Source of the DNA: Lachnospiraceae bacterium
Lineage (GTDB): Bacteria; Bacillota; Clostridia; Lachnospirales; Lachnospiraceae
Direction of reading: 5' to 3'
DNA length: 64,000 nucleotides
Assembly: GCA_021153185.1 (NCBI GenBank)
Contig: JAGKTY010000005.1
Coordinates: 43,311 to 107,310, forward strand
Numbering within the stretch: the stretch's first letter is position 1; each line of letters begins with the position of its first letter. The notes beneath the pieces are model-generated. The model was given only the letters and a program-made list of their open reading frames with translations. It did no database searches and had not been told where the DNA came from. A program made the position numbers and the translations under genes. Below are positions 17,382 through 26,370 of the stretch, piece after piece.

Positions 17382-18167
17382 ATGAAAAAAACGATTTTGA
17401 CAGGGATTTTGCTTGTGGTGACATGTCTGCTCCTCTTTGTTGCAATCATGGGGAATGCGGGCTATGTGCAAACAGCAGGCATGAAGAAAAAATTGCCGAT
17501 ATACAGTGTCGATACAAACAAAAAACAGGTGGCGCTCACATTTGATGCGGCATGGGGAAATGAAGATATGAGTCGGATTTTAACCATACTAAAGCAGCAG
17601 GATGTGCGCGCTGCTTTTTTTGTGACAGGCTCCTTTGCGCAGGCTTACCCGGAGGATATCAAGCTTCTTTTGCAAAATGGCCATGATTTGGGAAGTCATG
17701 GTATGCGTCATAAATATATGAGCAAGCTGTCAAAGGAAGAATGCGGGCGCGAAATCATGGAGCTTCATGAGGTGGTTAAATCGATAACGGGCGAGGAGAT
17801 GATTCTGTTTCGGCCGCCATACGGAGATTACGATGATGAGGTCATCATGGCAGCAGAGGAATGCGGTTATTATCCGGTGCAGTGGTCCGTCGATTCACTC
17901 GATTGGAAGGATTATGGGGTTTCTGACATCGTAAGCCGCGTCTGTACGCATAAGAATCTGACCGGCGGGGCCATTATTTTGTGCCATGTCGGCGCCAAAT
18001 ATACCGCAGATGCCTTAGAGGAGATGATTGTGCGGCTTAAACAGGACGGATACGAATTTGTGCCCGTCTCTGCGCTGATTATGAGAGACAATTATCACAT
18101 GGATGTCACAGGAAAGCAAATTGCGGATGAGGCAGGGAAAGCGCCAGACAATGCTATTGAAAAATAG
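17382..18167 (+). CDS. Polysaccharide deacetylase, PdaB-like (sporulation type)
   Basis: 261 residues: an N-terminal membrane anchor or signal (about 5-25), then a NodB homology domain. Motif 1 reads ALTFDAAWGNED, matching the PdaB branch instead of the usual TFDDG; motif 2 is GSHGMRHKY with the metal histidines; motif 3 is FRPPYGDYD; motif 4 is VQWSVDSLDW; and a final LCHVG provides the catalytic His. PdaB is needed for spore stability in Bacillus, so a sporulating ancestry is suggested. No obvious sporulation promoter was identified. Only a weak ribosome site precedes ATG 17382. Confidence 0.88.
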   Translation: MKKTILTGILLVVTCLLLFVAIMGNAGYVQTAGMKKKLPIYSVDTNKKQVALTFDAAWGNEDMSRILTILKQQDVRAAFFVTGSFAQAYPEDIKLLLQNGHDLGSHGMRHKYMSKLSKEECGREIMELHEVVKSITGEEMILFRPPYGDYDDEVIMAAEECGYYPVQWSVDSLDWKDYGVSDIVSRVCTHKNLTGGAIILCHVGAKYTADALEEMIVRLKQDGYEFVPVSALIMRDNYHMDVTGKQIADEAGKAPDNAIEK

Positions 18168-18251
18168 GTGTCTTCATGCTATCTTTTTAATAGCGAATGA
18201 ATGAAAAGTCAGATGATATGTTCGCCAGTTTTATAGACGAGGAGAAAAAGT

Positions 18252-19274
18252 ATGAAATTAAATCGAGGAATCAATCTGGGTGGCTTTTTATCACAGTGTG
18301 AGCATAGTTTTGCACATTACAAAAGCTTTGTGGTAGAAGAAGATATCCAAAAAATTAAAGAAATGGGATTTGATCATGTGCGTATCCCGATTGATTATGA
18401 GGTATTTGAAACAGAGGAAGGCGAACGGATTGAAGAGGGCTTTGCACTCGTAGAAGAGGTGCTTAACTGGTGCGAGAAAGCCGGTCTTGAGGCGGTTCTT
18501 GATCTGCATAAGGCATACGGCTACGATTTCAATGATGCCGGAGATGCCGAGAAGAACGGACTTTTTACAAAAGAGCCATTAAAACAGCGGTTTATTTCTC
18601 TTTGGCAGGAGATTGCAAGAAGATATGCAAGCCACGAAGCGGTTGCGTTCGAGCTGTTAAATGAAGTTGTGGAAAAAGAAAATGCCGATTTGTGGAATGA
18701 TTTGATTGCCGGAACGGTTGCAGCAATCCGTGAGATTGCACCGACGACACCGATTATTTACGGTGGCATTCAGTGGAACAGTGTCAAGACACTCAAATTA
18801 TTGGAGAAACCGACAGATCCGAATATCATCTTTACATTCCATTTCTATGAGCCGCTTTTGTTTACCCATCAGAAGGCATATTGGGTTGCGGCAATGGATC
18901 CGAAGGAAGACATATTTTATCCGGAATCGATGGAATATTTTTGTGAAAAATCCGAAAAACTCGGCTATCAGGGCGAGGTTGTGAGACTTGCACATGCCAA
19001 AACAATGGGCCCGGAATTCATCCGTGAGATGATTCAGGAAGCCATTGATGCGGCCAGGGCAGCAGGCGTGAAGCTTTACTGCGGCGAGTTTGGTGTCATT
19101 GATCAGGCGCCAATCGAGGATACGCTCCGTTGGTTTCAGGATGTTGATGACGTGTTCCGTCAGTTCTCAATCGGATGCAGCGTCTGGTCGTACAAAAAGA
19201 TGGATTTTGGTTTGACAGATGCGCATTATGCACCGATTTTTAACGATTTGTTAACGCTTTGGAACAACAAATAG
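18252..19274 (+). CDS. Cytoplasmic glycoside hydrolase family 5 enzyme
   Basis: 340 residues forming a complete (beta/alpha)8 GH5 domain without signal peptide. The start RGINLGGFL, the FDHVRIPIDY strand, LDLHKAYG and the two catalytic glutamates are visible: acid/base E138 in LLNEVVE and nucleophile E279 in YCGEFGV; a strand-7 FTFHFYEPLLFTHQ and strand-8 CSVWSYKKMDFGL complete the site. Since it stays inside the cell, it should act on short beta-gluco- or manno-oligosaccharides after import. It has its own good ribosome site and 85 bases before it. A ferredoxin-type aldo/keto reductase follows. Confidence 0.9.
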   Translation: MKLNRGINLGGFLSQCEHSFAHYKSFVVEEDIQKIKEMGFDHVRIPIDYEVFETEEGERIEEGFALVEEVLNWCEKAGLEAVLDLHKAYGYDFNDAGDAEKNGLFTKEPLKQRFISLWQEIARRYASHEAVAFELLNEVVEKENADLWNDLIAGTVAAIREIAPTTPIIYGGIQWNSVKTLKLLEKPTDPNIIFTFHFYEPLLFTHQKAYWVAAMDPKEDIFYPESMEYFCEKSEKLGYQGEVVRLAHAKTMGPEFIREMIQEAIDAARAAGVKLYCGEFGVIDQAPIEDTLRWFQDVDDVFRQFSIGCSVWSYKKMDFGLTDAHYAPIFNDLLTLWNNK

Positions 19275-19289
19275 AGGTAGGAGAACATC

Positions 19290-20471
19290 ATGCAGTATCG
19301 CAAGGATAAAAACGGGGAAGACATATCCGTATTGGGATTTGGATGCATGCGCTTTGTCAAAAACGGGAACAAGATTGACATGAAGCTGGCTGAAGAGCAG
19401 ATTATGCATGCGATCGAGCAGGGTATCAATTATTATGACACTGCGTATATCTATTCCGGAAGTGAAGTGGCAATTGGCGAGATTTTTGAGAAAAATCATG
19501 TCCGGGAAAAGATTAAAATTGCGACAAAGCTTCCGCAGTATCTTGTCAAAAACATCGATACTGCAGAGAAAATCTTCCGGGAAGAATGTAAGAGACTTCG
19601 GACCGATTACATCGATTATTATCTCATGCACATGCTTGGAGATATCGATAACTGGAACAAATTAAAGGCGCTCGGGATAGAAGCGTGGATTGCTGAGAAA
19701 AAGGCGAGCGGAAAAATCCGCAATATCGGCTTTTCGTTTCACGGAACGACTGCGCAGTTTACACCGCTCATCGATGCGTATGATTGGGATTTCTGTCAGA
19801 TTCAGTACAATTATTTGGACGAACATACGCAGGCCGGCCGTGCAGGACTTCAGTATGCCGCAAGGAAGGGCATTCCGGTGATTATCATGGAGCCGCTTCG
19901 GGGCGGCAGGCTTGTCAATCAGCTTCCGGGCAAGGCAAAAGCGTGTATTGCGGCAGATGAGAAGGGTAGAAGCGCCGCAACGCTTGCGTTCCAGTGGCTT
20001 TATAACCAGCCGGAGGTAACCTGTGTGCTCTCCGGGATGAATTCGATTGAAATGATTGATGAAAATATCAAAACAGCTACGGAGACGACGGTTGGCTCAC
20101 TGACAAAGGCGGATGAAGCCTTAATCGGTGAAATAAGGGATTCAATTTTGTCCGATGTCAAAGTGGGCTGTACGGGCTGTGGGTATTGTCAGCCGTGTCC
20201 GTTCGGTGTGAGCATTCCGCAGGCGTTCCAGTGCTACAACATGATTGCGCTCGAAGGAAAAGGAAGGGCGAGACGCGAGTACATGCAGACGACGGTGCTG
20301 CGTGCCAATCCGGGGAGTGCCTCCCAATGCACGAAGTGTGGCAAATGTGAACAGCATTGTCCGCAGCATCTCGAAATCCGTAAGGAACTCGAAAAGGCCC
20401 GAAAGGTGCTCGAGACGCCGGTCTACAAATTTGTGAGAAAAGCTGTGAAGTGGCTTAGATTATATCATTAA
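19290..20471 (+). CDS. Aldo/keto reductase fused to a 2x[4Fe-4S] ferredoxin domain
   Basis: 393 residues. The barrel shows GFGCMRF, the catalytic Tyr/Asp in YYDTAYIYSGSE, Lys in ATKLPQY, and IQYNYLDEH; LSGMNSIEMIDENIK near the end is typical. Residues from about 290 carry two cysteine clusters, CTGCGYCQPCPFG and CTKCGKCEQHCPQ, for two [4Fe-4S] clusters. This fused architecture is common in anaerobes and presumably takes electrons from ferredoxin-type partners. It begins 15 bases after the GH5 gene, so it may act on sugars or sugar-derived aldehydes; the substrate is not known. A GC-rich terminator hairpin follows at 20.49 kb. Confidence 0.92.
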   Translation: MQYRKDKNGEDISVLGFGCMRFVKNGNKIDMKLAEEQIMHAIEQGINYYDTAYIYSGSEVAIGEIFEKNHVREKIKIATKLPQYLVKNIDTAEKIFREECKRLRTDYIDYYLMHMLGDIDNWNKLKALGIEAWIAEKKASGKIRNIGFSFHGTTAQFTPLIDAYDWDFCQIQYNYLDEHTQAGRAGLQYAARKGIPVIIMEPLRGGRLVNQLPGKAKACIAADEKGRSAATLAFQWLYNQPEVTCVLSGMNSIEMIDENIKTATETTVGSLTKADEALIGEIRDSILSDVKVGCTGCGYCQPCPFGVSIPQAFQCYNMIALEGKGRARREYMQTTVLRANPGSASQCTKCGKCEQHCPQHLEIRKELEKARKVLETPVYKFVRKAVKWLRLYH

Positions 20472-20487
20472 CGTATGTTTATCAGTG

Positions 20488-20517
20488 CGGGGTACGAGGT
20501 GCGTACCCCGTCTCTGT
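20488..20517 (+). terminator. Terminator hairpin after the aldo/keto reductase
   Basis: Perfect 8-bp stem CGGGGTAC / GTACCCCG with a 7-base loop, followed by TCTCTGTTTC. The stem is strong but the T-tract is broken, so efficiency is uncertain. Confidence 0.7.
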
Positions 20518-20546
20518 TTCTACCGGTTCGAAATTTGAAAAACTAC

Positions 20547-20575
20547 TTTACACATGTGAAGGAATGTATTATAAT
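20547..20575 (+). promoter_or_regulatory. Strong sigma-A-type promoter
   Basis: TTTACA, exactly 17 bases, then a perfect TATAAT at 20570-20575. It drives the 453-residue surface protein through a leader of about 140 nt that can fold (see next entry). Confidence 0.85.
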
Positions 20576-20588
20576 CCATAAAAATGGC

Positions 20589-20683
20589 GTCGTCCATTGA
20601 ATGCTTGATCAGAAATTTCATCGCAGTATTCTATGAATCAAGCATCTATGTGCCGTCCGGCATATCCGTGCACATCGCACGAC
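20589..20683 (+). ncRNA. Candidate structured 5' leader (three-way-junction-like)
   Basis: Downstream of the promoter three complementary pairs nest in order: GTCGT (20589-20593) with ACGAC (20679-20683) as a closing stem; ATGCTTGAT (20601-20609) with ATCAAGCAT (20637-20645), with an inner AGAA/TTCT pair; and ATGTGC with GCACAT (about 20647-20675). The closing stem encloses both hairpins, like a small three-way junction. No known riboswitch class is recognised, and there is no T-run before the gene, so any control would act on translation or RNA stability. It is a hypothesis from base pairing only. Confidence 0.4.
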
Positions 20684-20725
20684 AATCACACAATTTTACA
20701 TATCGAATGAAAGAAAGGAATGACT

Positions 20726-22087
20726 ATGGGAAAAATGAGGTCAAAAATTCTTTCACAAAAGATAACAGTAGTAATTCTATGTATGGCAATGGCGACTGTA
20801 AGCACAGGTTCCATCTGCCGGGTCAAAGCAAGTGAAGCAGAAACCAAATCAGAGATTGAACTTCTTCCGCAGGGAGAGTCGGTAGAAGATGAGGCGGGAA
20901 ATGTCTGGGCGAAAGCCTATGAGGTTTTCTACACACTACACGATATCATAACAGATGGAATTGAAAAGGCGCTTTATCTTTTCTCCGAAGAAAGCGGCAT
21001 GAAAATACCGATGCAGGCGTTACAATCTGATGAAACGCAAATATTGGTTGCACATGCTACAATATCACAGAACGGTTGTTATAAAATTGTGAATGACATG
21101 TTCGCGGAAGATAATACGACAGATGTTATCGTTCAGCGGATTGATCAGGTACCGCCGGGCATATCCTATGAATTGGAACCAAAGGTCTGGACAGAAGCAT
21201 CCATTCAATTACAGGTGTCAGCAAATGATTTAGGGTGTGGGATGCATGCGCAGGCCTACTCGTTTGACGGAGGCCGGACTTTTGGAGATAACAATTGTTA
21301 CAGAACAAAAAAGGAAGAGACAGTGCTCGTTGCGGTGAGAGATAAGCTCGGGAATACCGCGTTCCAAGAAGTGATGCTCAAAAAAGAACCGATTGTTATG
21401 ATTGATGATACAGATGAGGACAAAGAAGCAGATGTGCAAAAAGAGGGGACGGAGCAAGAAAACGATAACGGTCAAGATGTTTCGAGTGAGGATGTGTTGG
21501 AACCACCGGCTGAAAAACAGGTGATATTGGAAAATGATATGGTTGCACTTGCAGGTCGGGGACAAGAGGAAGAACCTACGCAGGCAGAGGAAGGCGACAT
21601 CGTACCGAGGCAGCCGGAGGATAAAAATACAAGTGTTATAGAAAAAGAAACAATTTCTGTAAAAGAAGAGGAGGTAGATAGCATGCCGTCAAAGGAGATC
21701 CGTCTTGCTGTCAGGAACCGTCCGAAAACGTTTTGGAAAAGACCGGTTGTGCAGAAGGCGGTGCGGATTGGCGCAACGTCTGTCAGTATCCTTTTGATGC
21801 TTTGCATGCTTTTGTTTGTCTACCGAAAGATGAAAACCGTTCATTTGATTTTGCTTCAGGAAGGCGAGGGCGAAACGGTGATAGGGGAGCTTCGGCTTTT
21901 TGTAAAAGAAGGAAAGCATGTATTGTGTATTCCGGAGGAGTTCCTGCTTGCGAAAGAGCAGACGCATTATCTGCTTCGTATGAATGTGCTTACAAGCCTC
22001 CTATATAAAGGACAACCGCTTTATATTTCGTATATGGGTAAAACGGCAGAACTGAAAATCGCACCGCAAATGCCATTTATAGTTTGA
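20726..22087 (+). CDS. Single-pass surface protein with acidic stalk, function unknown
   Basis: 453 residues from the second ATG (20726), which has AGGA at proper distance; ATG 20720 overlaps the ribosome site. A signal peptide ends near RVKA-SEA. An extracytoplasmic region of about 200 residues follows with an Ig-like pattern (AQAYSFDGGRTFG, RDKLGNTAF), then a Glu/Asp-rich stalk (about 225-325), one membrane segment (about 348-370) and a cytoplasmic tail of about 80 residues with a beta-rich look. The architecture suggests an anchored sensor or cell-surface organiser. It has its own promoter and leader. The following gene encodes a GT-C-like membrane protein and starts 46 bases later. Confidence 0.75.
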   Translation: MGKMRSKILSQKITVVILCMAMATVSTGSICRVKASEAETKSEIELLPQGESVEDEAGNVWAKAYEVFYTLHDIITDGIEKALYLFSEESGMKIPMQALQSDETQILVAHATISQNGCYKIVNDMFAEDNTTDVIVQRIDQVPPGISYELEPKVWTEASIQLQVSANDLGCGMHAQAYSFDGGRTFGDNNCYRTKKEETVLVAVRDKLGNTAFQEVMLKKEPIVMIDDTDEDKEADVQKEGTEQENDNGQDVSSEDVLEPPAEKQVILENDMVALAGRGQEEEPTQAEEGDIVPRQPEDKNTSVIEKETISVKEEEVDSMPSKEIRLAVRNRPKTFWKRPVVQKAVRIGATSVSILLMLCMLLFVYRKMKTVHLILLQEGEGETVIGELRLFVKEGKHVLCIPEEFLLAKEQTHYLLRMNVLTSLLYKGQPLYISYMGKTAELKIAPQMPFIV

Positions 22088-22133
22088 TGCAGGGAGGGTT
22101 TCATGCTATACTATCATGTGGATAGGAGCGGTT

Positions 22134-23888
22134 ATGAGACAAGATCTGTTTGCGGGAAAAAAATGGAATGTTATATTTGGCATATTAATTCTGTTGTCAA
22201 TCGGTGCGACCATCACAAAGGTGCTCATTGGATTTGATATCGACGAAGCCTATGCAGTTAGCATGCCTTACAGGATATTGCAGCAGGATCGGATGTTTCG
22301 TGATATGTGGGAGGTGCATCAGACGTCAGCACTGTTGCCGGCTTTTATAGAAGCGATTTATGTGGCATGCACGGGAAGTGTGGAGGGGATAGTCCTGTTT
22401 TTGCGGATCGTATCGACACTTATTCATCTGCTCATTTCAATCATGGTTTTTCTTGTGCTTAGACCATACCTTGGCAATGGCGGATCGTTTGTCGTCATGC
22501 TCGTCTATTACAATTTTCTTCCAAAGTGGATGATGAGTACGGATTTTTCCATGCAGTTAATCTGGCTGATGACACTCAGTGTGATTGGTCTGTACTATGC
22601 CGTGACGACAGATTTCTCGGTCTGGTATGTGATAAGCAGCATCTTTTTTGCGTGTAGCGTGTTGGCATATCCGGGCATGCTGCTTGCATATCCGTTTTAT
22701 CTGTGGGCGATCGTGAAACAAAGTCCGGGCTCGCAGGATCTTAAGGAACGGATTTATAAATGCGTTGTTTTTTCGGCAGGATGTGTCCTTTGTGCCATTG
22801 TTTTTCTCGTATATGTGTTTATGTATATTTCCCCGGAGGATTTTATAAAGAGCATTCCGATGGTGTTTTCGGATGGTTCGCATCAATTTACGTTTTCGGC
22901 GAAGCTGTGGCTTAGCGCGAAAAGATGGCTTATCGCGATGCTTCAGGCGGTAATCGTGCTTGTGCCGACAGCACTGCTGTCATATGTGATTCACAAAATT
23001 GTTGGATGGAAATATAATCTCGAATTAATATTCACGGTATTTTTGTGGCTGACGGCAGGTATTGTACTTGTGGCAAATGTGTTTGGAATCGCATGGGGAC
23101 CATTCAGACTGCAAATCCGCTATTTGATACTGTTCATGTTTGGCCTTCTGTTTTTGGGACAGGACAGATACAATGAGAAACGATGGGAGCGGGAGGTGTT
23201 CTGGAACTTGTTTATCCCATCTATCGGCATGTTCCTTGGCGTGTTGATTGTATCAAATGTCGGACCGGAGAGCTCCGCATCGTATTTGGTGGTTGGATGT
23301 ATAGCAACTGTTATTGTATATATGAAGCGCATTGAAAGTGACTACTTTGATGCAAGAAAGATTGTATTCCCGAAATGGTGGCATAGATTCACGAGACTGG
23401 CTATTGTGATGTTTTTGCTCAGTCTGATTGCATGCAAGGGGTATTATGTCAGAACGACACAGTATGTACCGTCTAACATTTTGACCGCGCGTGTCAAAAT
23501 GGACGCTGGACCGCTGAAGGGCATCTGGGTGTACCCGGAGGATTATGCGCGCATGTGTGCGGATGAGGAGACGATTGCATCGTGTACGAAGCCGGGAGAC
23601 CGCATTTTGTTTATGGGAACGGAATCGCTTAATAATCTCGCATGTGTGGACGCGGGCGGACGGTTTGTGTCGCCGACGACCATTTCGACACCGGCGTTTA
23701 ATGTGCAGTGGGTTTCCTATTTTGAACAGTATCCGCAATACATGCCGGATGCAATCTATATTGCCAAAAATACGATCGACAACAGGGAAAAGTTTTTTCA
23801 GGAGAATCCGTTTGGAAAGTGGATTGCTGCACATTATCGGGTTTCCGATATGCAGGAAACAGATTCTCTTTGTATTATAATAAAGTAA
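22134..23888 (+). CDS. Polytopic membrane protein, glycosyltransferase-C-like
   Basis: 584 residues from ATG 22134 (AGGAG at 22124-22128); a GTG 18 bases upstream is less likely. About 11-12 membrane segments are followed by an extracytoplasmic tail of about 130 residues. The first outer loop has IGFDIDEAYAVSMPYRILQQDRMFRDMWEVHQTSA; the acidic DIDEAY and MWEVHQ there resemble the D/E-x-E motif and acceptor loop of GT-C dolichol/undecaprenyl-phosphate-sugar transferases. It probably moves a sugar from a polyprenyl phosphate donor to a surface acceptor. The acceptor could be the neighbouring surface protein's polymer, but that is a guess. Confidence 0.72.
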   Translation: MRQDLFAGKKWNVIFGILILLSIGATITKVLIGFDIDEAYAVSMPYRILQQDRMFRDMWEVHQTSALLPAFIEAIYVACTGSVEGIVLFLRIVSTLIHLLISIMVFLVLRPYLGNGGSFVVMLVYYNFLPKWMMSTDFSMQLIWLMTLSVIGLYYAVTTDFSVWYVISSIFFACSVLAYPGMLLAYPFYLWAIVKQSPGSQDLKERIYKCVVFSAGCVLCAIVFLVYVFMYISPEDFIKSIPMVFSDGSHQFTFSAKLWLSAKRWLIAMLQAVIVLVPTALLSYVIHKIVGWKYNLELIFTVFLWLTAGIVLVANVFGIAWGPFRLQIRYLILFMFGLLFLGQDRYNEKRWEREVFWNLFIPSIGMFLGVLIVSNVGPESSASYLVVGCIATVIVYMKRIESDYFDARKIVFPKWWHRFTRLAIVMFLLSLIACKGYYVRTTQYVPSNILTARVKMDAGPLKGIWVYPEDYARMCADEETIASCTKPGDRILFMGTESLNNLACVDAGGRFVSPTTISTPAFNVQWVSYFEQYPQYMPDAIYIAKNTIDNREKFFQENPFGKWIAAHYRVSDMQETDSLCIIIK

Positions 23889-23903
23889 GTTGAGGTAAAT
23901 ACT

Positions 23904-24959
23904 ATGAACTGGGAAAGTTATGTGAGAAAAGTGGTGCCTTATACACCGGGAGAGCAGCCAAAGAAGACGCATATGATCAAACTCAATACAAACGAATGCC
24001 CATATCCGCCATCTCCTGCTGTACAAAAAGTGATTGCGGAATTCCCGTATGAACGGGGCAGGCTTTATCCGGATCCTACCGCAGACAGACTCGTTGGTGC
24101 GATTGCGGAATATTATAAGGTAGATAAGCAGCAGGTATTTGTCGGAGTCGGAAGCGATGATGTTCTTGCGATGACGTTTCTGACGTTTTTTGGAAGCGAC
24201 AAACCGGTGTTGTTTCCTGATATTACGTATTCGTTTTATGATGTCTGGGCAGATTTGTTCCGGATTCCTTATGAAACGGTTGCACTGGATGATGCATTCC
24301 ACATCAGGACAAGCGATTATGAAAGAGAAAATGGCGGTATCATTTTCCCGAATCCGAACGCGCCGACAGGTGTGGCGATGGCGCTTTCGGATATCCGTAA
24401 GATTCTGGATGCAAACCGCGATGTCATAGTCGTTGTCGACGAGGCATATATTGATTTTGGCGGAGAAAGCGCGCTAGCGCTCATTGATGAATACGACAAT
24501 CTTCTCGTCGTGCAGACCTATTCCAAATCGAGAGCGCTTGCAGGAAGCCGCATCGGATTTGCAATCGGAAATGCAAAATTGATTTCTTATCTGAATGATG
24601 TGAAATTTTCATTTAATTCTTACACGATGGATCACATTACGATTGAAGCCGGCAGGGCCGCAATTCGGGATGAGGAATATTTCAGGGAGATTACACAAAA
24701 AATCATATCCACAAGAGAGCGCGCAAAGGTAGAGCTGAAACAGCTTGGTTTTACGTTCCGGGATTCCGCCAGCAATTTTATCTTTGCAACGCACAATGAG
24801 ATGCCTGCAGAGCAAATTTTTAAAGCGCTCCGCGAGCGTGACATTTACGTGAGATATTTTAACAAACCCCGCATCAACAACTATTTGCGTATTACAATCG
24901 GTACAGATGAGCAGATGGATGCGTTATATCAAGCATTGAAGGAGATTTTACCATGCTAA
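23904..24959 (+). CDS. hisC: Histidinol-phosphate aminotransferase
   Basis: 351 residues, typical length. Class II aminotransferase fold with LNTNECPYPPSPAV, GVGSDDVLAM, FPNPNAPTGV, VVVDEAYIDFGGES, the PLP lysine in QTYSKSRALAG, SRIGFAIGN and the C-terminal arginine in LRITIGT. It converts imidazole-acetol phosphate to histidinol phosphate in histidine synthesis and may accept other aromatic acids. No other his genes are present, so a broader aminotransferase role is possible. Its stop overlaps the next start by seven bases, implying coupled translation. Confidence 0.92.
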   Translation: MNWESYVRKVVPYTPGEQPKKTHMIKLNTNECPYPPSPAVQKVIAEFPYERGRLYPDPTADRLVGAIAEYYKVDKQQVFVGVGSDDVLAMTFLTFFGSDKPVLFPDITYSFYDVWADLFRIPYETVALDDAFHIRTSDYERENGGIIFPNPNAPTGVAMALSDIRKILDANRDVIVVVDEAYIDFGGESALALIDEYDNLLVVQTYSKSRALAGSRIGFAIGNAKLISYLNDVKFSFNSYTMDHITIEAGRAAIRDEEYFREITQKIISTRERAKVELKQLGFTFRDSASNFIFATHNEMPAEQIFKALRERDIYVRYFNKPRINNYLRITIGTDEQMDALYQALKEILPC

Positions 24960-25465
24960 AAAAATATTTGATTGTTTTTTTCATTTCTATGATTCCGTTA
25001 ATTGAACTTCGCGGCGCGATTCCGGTTGCGTTATCACCGGCCGAGATGGAATTTTTCGGGACGTTCCACGGAATGGGACTTCCGGTACTACAGGCTTATA
25101 TCGTGTGTATCATCGGAAACATGCTTCCGGTGCCGGTTATTTTCTTCTTTGCAAGAAAAGTGCTCGAATGGGGCGCCGACAAACCGGTTATCGGCAAGTT
25201 TTTCTCATGGTGTCTGGAAAAAGGACATAAGGGCGGTGCAAAATTGCAGGAAAAAGCCGGAAGGGGCTTGTTTATCGCATTGCTTTTGTTTGTCGGAATC
25301 CCTGTGCCGGGAACGGGTGCGTGGACGGGAACGCTTGCGGCAAGCATTCTTGATATGAAATTCAAAGAAAGCGTAACGGCTGTTATGCTCGGCGTTGTTT
25401 TGGCGGGCATCATTATGGGTGTCGTCTCAAGTGGTGTGTTTAGCGCATTATTTGCGATTGCATAG
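24953..25465 (+). CDS. Small multidrug export family membrane protein
   Basis: 170 residues with four to five hydrophobic segments. It matches the small-multidrug-export family by the early MIPLIELRGAIPVAL, GNMLPVPVIFFFARK, GIPVPGTGAWTGTLAAS and a final AGIIMGVVSSG segment. Despite the family name, the transported substrate is unproven. The start overlaps hisC, with a ribosome site inside hisC (AAGGAG). Confidence 0.88.
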   Translation: MLKKYLIVFFISMIPLIELRGAIPVALSPAEMEFFGTFHGMGLPVLQAYIVCIIGNMLPVPVIFFFARKVLEWGADKPVIGKFFSWCLEKGHKGGAKLQEKAGRGLFIALLLFVGIPVPGTGAWTGTLAASILDMKFKESVTAVMLGVVLAGIIMGVVSSGVFSALFAIA

Positions 25466-25479
25466 AAAAGGAGAATGCC

Positions 25480-26370
25480 ATGGGACAGGCATATATAGGG
25501 TTTGCACAGGTTTATGATTTGTTTATGGACAACGTGCCATATGAGCGCTGGCATGAGTTTGTGCTGGAATGTTTTCAAAAATACGGCTTGACGCCGGGGA
25601 TGCAGATTGATTGTAACAAGTACAATTTAGAGGCTCTGGGCGTCGATTTGACAGATCCGGCTTATGCCGAAAACATGACACAGGAACACAATACGGTACT
25701 TGATTTGGGGTGCGGAACGGGCGTGCTGACACGGATGTTTGCGCAGGACGGATTTGATGTGATTGGCGTTGATTTGTCAGAGGAGATGCTCGATATCGCA
25801 AAGGAAGCGGAATATGCATCAGACGAGCCGGGCGGCATCATCTATTTGTGCCAGGATATGTGTGAGCTTGAGCTTTTCGGAACCGTCGGTGCGGTTGTCA
25901 GCATCTGTGATTGTTTGAATTATGTACTGGAGCTCGATAAAATAGCGGATGTTTTTAAAAGGGTGAACAATTATCTCTTCCCGGGAGGGCTGTTTGTGTT
26001 TGACTTTAATACCGTGCACAAATACCGGGATGTGATCGGAAATGCGACCATTGCGGAAAACCGCGAGCAGGCAAGCTTTATATGGGACAACTATTACCAT
26101 GAGAAGGAGCGGATCAATGAGTATGCGCTTTCCGTGTTTGTCAAGGATGACTGTGAGCTTACGGATTATCCGGAAGGCGCCGAGGCGTATGTAAAATTCT
26201 CAGAAACGCATTTTCAAAAGGGGTATACACTTGAGGAAATCAAATGGGCACTTGGGGAGGCAGGACTTGAATGCTTGGAAACGTTTGACGGTGATACATT
26301 TGGGCCGGCGAACAACCAAAGTGAACGGATATTTGTGATAGCAAAGGAGTGCACAAAGGAAAAACGATGA
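25480..26370 (+). CDS. Class I SAM-dependent methyltransferase
   Basis: 296 residues. The SAM-binding core is clear: VLDLGCGTGVLTRMF (motif I), DVIGVDLSEEMLDIA, the acidic segment ICDCLNYVLE, and GGLFVFDFNT. A family-typical N-terminal YDLFMDNVPYERW precedes the fold, as in a widespread group of small Firmicute methyltransferases of unknown substrate. The start has AAAGGAG, and the stop overlaps hslO (ATGA). Confidence 0.9.
   Translation: MGQAYIGFAQVYDLFMDNVPYERWHEFVLECFQKYGLTPGMQIDCNKYNLEALGVDLTDPAYAENMTQEHNTVLDLGCGTGVLTRMFAQDGFDVIGVDLSEEMLDIAKEAEYASDEPGGIIYLCQDMCELELFGTVGAVVSICDCLNYVLELDKIADVFKRVNNYLFPGGLFVFDFNTVHKYRDVIGNATIAENREQASFIWDNYYHEKERINEYALSVFVKDDCELTDYPEGAEAYVKFSETHFQKGYTLEEIKWALGEAGLECLETFDGDTFGPANNQSERIFVIAKECTKEKR

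Noticed and set aside
23253..24302. Minus-strand open frame of 349 codons across the end of the membrane protein gene and hisC
   Set aside because: Arg/His/Ile-rich shadow of two well-supported plus-strand genes, no start signal, no recognisable domain.
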